Assembly: GCF_033095965.1 (NCBI RefSeq)
Contig: NZ_AP026801.1
Location: 2,207,856 to 2,271,855, forward strand
Source: Xylocopilactobacillus apis
GTDB lineage: Bacteria > Bacillota > Bacilli > Lactobacillales > Lactobacillaceae
Direction: 5' to 3'
DNA: 64,000 nt
The notes beneath the pieces were generated by a model. That model was not told where the DNA came from and did not search any database. It saw only the letters and a list, made by a program, of their open reading frames with translations. How positions within the stretch are numbered: the stretch's first letter is position 1; every line of letters starts with the position of its first letter. This document shows positions 61,862-64,000 of this stretch, one piece after another. Both the position numbers and the translations under genes were made by a program.

Positions 61862-62463
61862 CGATTATAATAGTAAAGATAGGCATGCTGATTAATAACT
61901 TTAATCAAGGTCACGCTAAGATTATCGGGCTCTGGGATCACCATCGGATCTTTTAAATTTAAAGCATTAATTGCTGCTGCTTTAATTGTAAATCCGTGAG
62001 TCACAACAATAATTTTATCATCTGGATCTTTAGAAGAAATATCAGCCATAAACTCACCGACTCTTTTTATAACTGAATCGAATGTTTCACCGTCTGTCGC
62101 ATATTTCACATAGTCAGGAGTTACATCATTAAACTCTGGATTGAAAACATCGGGATATTGAGCACGAAGCTCATTATTATTTTTCCCATCCCAAGAACCG
62201 TAAGAAATTTCTAAGAGCCGCTCGTCTGTTGCAACCGGCAGCTGCAGCTCAACATTTAAAATATCAGCTGTCTGGCGGGTTCTTGTTAAGGGACTGATAA
62301 TAAAACGATTGGCAAAAGAAAAATCAAATTGTTCTCTAACTTCTCTTACCTGCTGGCGGCCAATTGCGTTTAAATGTGTTTCTTCATCATCGATGGTGCC
62401 TTGTTTTAAACCTTTAGCATTAGCAAAGGTTTGACCATGACGTACAAAATAAAATTCTGTCAT
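61858..62463 (-). CDS. Histidine phosphatase family protein
   Basis: This 201-aa enzyme of the phosphoglycerate mutase-like superfamily has the active-site FVRHGQTFAN (His9), the SPLTRTRQTADIL segment with its arginine, EISYGSWDGK with the proton-donor Glu, and VVTHGFTIKAAAIN with the second His. It lacks the insert and length of GpmA, so it is more likely a broad phosphatase (PhoE/CobC-like) than a glycolytic mutase. Substrate unknown. It is followed, with a 4-base overlap, by a 55-aa membrane protein. Confidence 0.88.
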   Translation of the reverse strand: MTEFYFVRHGQTFANAKGLKQGTIDDEETHLNAIGRQQVREVREQFDFSFANRFIISPLTRTRQTADILNVELQLPVATDERLLEISYGSWDGKNNNELRAQYPDVFNPEFNDVTPDYVKYATDGETFDSVIKRVGEFMADISSKDPDDKIIVVTHGFTIKAAAINALNLKDPMVIPEPDNLSVTLIKVINQHAYLYYYNR

Positions 62464-62548
62464 CTTATTTCCTCAAAATTTACAAATATCTTAATTATAA
62501 CGTCAACGCTTTTTTTTTGGATTAAAATTTTGTATAGTTAGTTATATT

Positions 62549-63247
62549 ATGAGTGAAAAACAAACTTTAATCATCGTTGACGATGATCCAGAAATTCTGG
62601 AACTATTACAAATATACGCCAAACGTGAAGGATATGCGACTATTCCAGTTTCAAATGGACAAGACGCAATTGACAAAGTGAAGACAAATCCCGAAGCGAG
62701 CCTCATGATTCTTGATATGATGCTCCCGGAAGTTGATGGTACGGAGGTAATCCATCAAATCCGTAAGGACAGCAATATTCCGATCCTCGTCGTATCTGCC
62801 CGTTCGGCTGACCGTGATAAAATTAAAGGTTTAATCATTGGAGCTGACGATTACGTTTCAAAACCCTTTAATCCTTTAGAAGTAATGGCGCGGGTGAAAT
62901 CTTTAATTCGGCGTTCAGAAAATCAAGTCACCGAAGAACAGCCTGACGTCATTGATATTGGTTCACTGATTATTAATTATGATTCACATACGGTTAAAAC
63001 ACCTGAGGGTAAATCAATTGCTTTAACTGCCATGGAATTTGATATTTTGTATCTTTTAGCTTCTAATTTAAATCGTGTTTTTTCAGCCGAGGAAATTTTC
63101 AAACGGGTCTGGAAAGAAGATACGGTGCTGTCTCCGAAGACTGTTATGGTTCATGTGTCTCATTTGCGAGACAAAATTGAAGCGCAAACCGGCAACAAAA
63201 AAATCATTGAAACTGTTTGGGGTGTCGGGTACAAAATATCTGGATAA
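62549..63247 (+). CDS. OmpR-family response regulator, no adjacent kinase
   Basis: This 232-aa two-component regulator has a receiver domain (residues 6-120) with the acidic pocket VDDDPE, phosphoacceptor Asp56 in MILDMMLP, the Thr/Ser of VVSARS and Lys in VSKPFNP. A winged-helix DNA-binding domain (TAMEFDILYLLASNLNRVFSAEEIFKRVW...VMVHVSHLRDKIE...GVGYK) follows. It resembles VanR-type regulators more than WalR. No histidine kinase gene follows; the origin does. There is no ribosome site; TATAGT lies 10 bases before the ATG, so the message may be almost leaderless. Confidence 0.9.
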   Translation: MSEKQTLIIVDDDPEILELLQIYAKREGYATIPVSNGQDAIDKVKTNPEASLMILDMMLPEVDGTEVIHQIRKDSNIPILVVSARSADRDKIKGLIIGADDYVSKPFNPLEVMARVKSLIRRSENQVTEEQPDVIDIGSLIINYDSHTVKTPEGKSIALTAMEFDILYLLASNLNRVFSAEEIFKRVWKEDTVLSPKTVMVHVSHLRDKIEAQTGNKKIIETVWGVGYKISG

Positions 63248-63297
63248 TTTTTCATAAAAGGTTGTGTTATTAGTAGATGTAGTATACAATACATAAC

Positions 63298-63429
63298 TGT
63301 AGCAACGATTAGTTGTAAGAAACTTTCTATGGCTAAACTTGTTCATTTAATCGAAAAAGTTTAGTAAAAATAGGATAAATTTCTTCATGAATAACAGCTA
63401 CACTGTAATAATGTAGCAAAGATTAGTTG
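63298..63429 (+). repeat. Two copies of an 18-bp direct repeat
   Basis: TGTAGCAACGATTAGTTG (63298-63315) and TGTAGCAAAGATTAGTTG (63412-63429), one mismatch, 114 bases apart. The 63248-63475 gap otherwise holds no gene. Confidence 0.6.
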
Positions 63430-63478
63430 AAATTTAGCTAACTACTACATGAATTTTTCATAATTTCTCCCCTAATTG

Positions 63479-63511
63479 AAAACCGATGCAATCGTCGTAT
63501 CGGTTTTTTGT
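63479..63511 (+). terminator. Terminator after the response regulator
   Basis: ACCGAT and ATCGGT with an 11-base loop, followed by six T. It would keep transcription out of the origin. Confidence 0.75.
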
Positions 63512-63539
63512 TTATTCAAAATCCTGCTGAGTAAAATTT

Positions 63540-64000
63540 CAGCAGGATTTTTTAGTTATCCACAACTTAAAACGAGAATTCACCTTTTTCCCTGTGGAAA
63601 AGCTGTGCATAAAAAATTAGAAATCCCGCGACTTTTCAAAGTTATTCCCAAAGTTTTCCACATTTATCCACATTTGCACATGAGTGGATAAAAGTTTTCC
63701 ACCTGTTGAAAAAAGTTTTTAAAAATCTGATAAACCCTTGATAAATCAAGGGTTTATTTATAATTTTTAACCTGTTGATAATTGAAATAAAATTGTAACA
63801 TTCACAATTTTCGAGAGCTTGTGGATAACTTTTCTGTTTAACTTGTGGTTTTCTGAGGAATATCCACAGGCTACTGTGGATAAGTTTCGCACTAATGTTC
63901 TTTTGACTTTAAATATCAGGACATTAAAATGATTCTAGTAGCTTTTTAGTAAGCAATCCTAATCAGCTTTTTGATCCACATTAAAATTAGGGGTAGATTT
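63540..64000. other. oriC: Chromosome origin region (oriC) with DnaA boxes
   Basis: There are many copies of TTATCCACA or close variants: plus strand at 63556, 63664 and (one base off) 63654, 63860 and 63972; minus strand at 63604 (TTATGCACA), 63820 and 63875, and (one off) 63593 and 63683. A+T-rich stretches such as 63710-63800 lie between them and could be unwinding sites. With rpmH nearby on one side, dnaA is expected just beyond the right edge. An open frame at 63476-63691 falls in this region but is not credible as a gene. Confidence 0.93.

Noticed and set aside
63476..63691. 71-codon open frame in the origin region
   Set aside because: It runs over the response-regulator terminator and several DnaA boxes, has no ribosome site and no sensible composition.

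Overview
This is an A+T-rich chromosomal window from a lactic acid bacterium, most likely a member of the Lactobacillaceae. It ends on the right at the chromosome origin: rnpA and rpmH point away from a field of DnaA boxes (about 63540-64000). Support comes from the KxYKxGKxW secretion signals, SLAP wall-binding modules, MucBP repeats, a CIRCE-controlled hsp20, and perfect 16-bp parS sites near the origin. The species cannot be named from the sequence alone.

Layout. (1) Positions 1-45000 form a cell-surface island. It holds five SLAP-type S-layer-like genes (one frameshifted) and a sixth related gene whose start is missing beside an IS3-family element. It also holds a poly-N-acetylglucosamine-synthase-like glycosyltransferase with a one-base frameshift, and two giant adhesins with KxYKxGKxW signals that face each other. 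The adhesins' last 521 codons, stop codon and terminator form a 1.65-kb inverted repeat around a broken IS66 element that contains IS21 istA/istB. A dead ISL3-family transposase lies between the second adhesin and the last three SLAP genes. (2) Positions 45113-47114 carry tyrS and gpmA. (3) Positions 47200-48500, which look empty, hold a tandem array of about 300-bp units. Each unit encodes a short membrane peptide on the minus strand and a convergent small RNA of about 95 nt on the plus strand. The promoters, terminators, sequestered ribosome site and 5'-3' fold-back all fit a type I toxin-antitoxin module, repeated four to five times and partly decayed. (4) Positions 48539-51964 carry four small genes: a nuclease lipoprotein, a DUF2971 protein, an ABC-type ATPase and an unknown protein. 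(5) Positions 52018-64000 are core chromosome: a small acetyltransferase-like gene, hsp20, rarA, an alpha/beta hydrolase, a DUF1003 membrane protein, mnmG-mnmE, jag-yidC-rnpA-rpmH, a histidine phosphatase with a tiny membrane protein, an orphan response regulator and oriC.

How the parts work together. The SLAP proteins would coat the wall non-covalently through their C-terminal modules. The two giant adhesins would project Ig-like, lectin-like and MucBP modules, and the glycosyltransferase, if repaired, would add an exopolysaccharide. The origin-proximal block combines tRNA wobble-uridine modification (mnmE/mnmG), membrane insertion (yidC, jag) and RNase P. Three parS-type and two Noc-type palindromes suggest it is also a chromosome-segregation and nucleoid-occlusion centre. 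The toxin-antitoxin array is the strongest candidate for an undescribed system.
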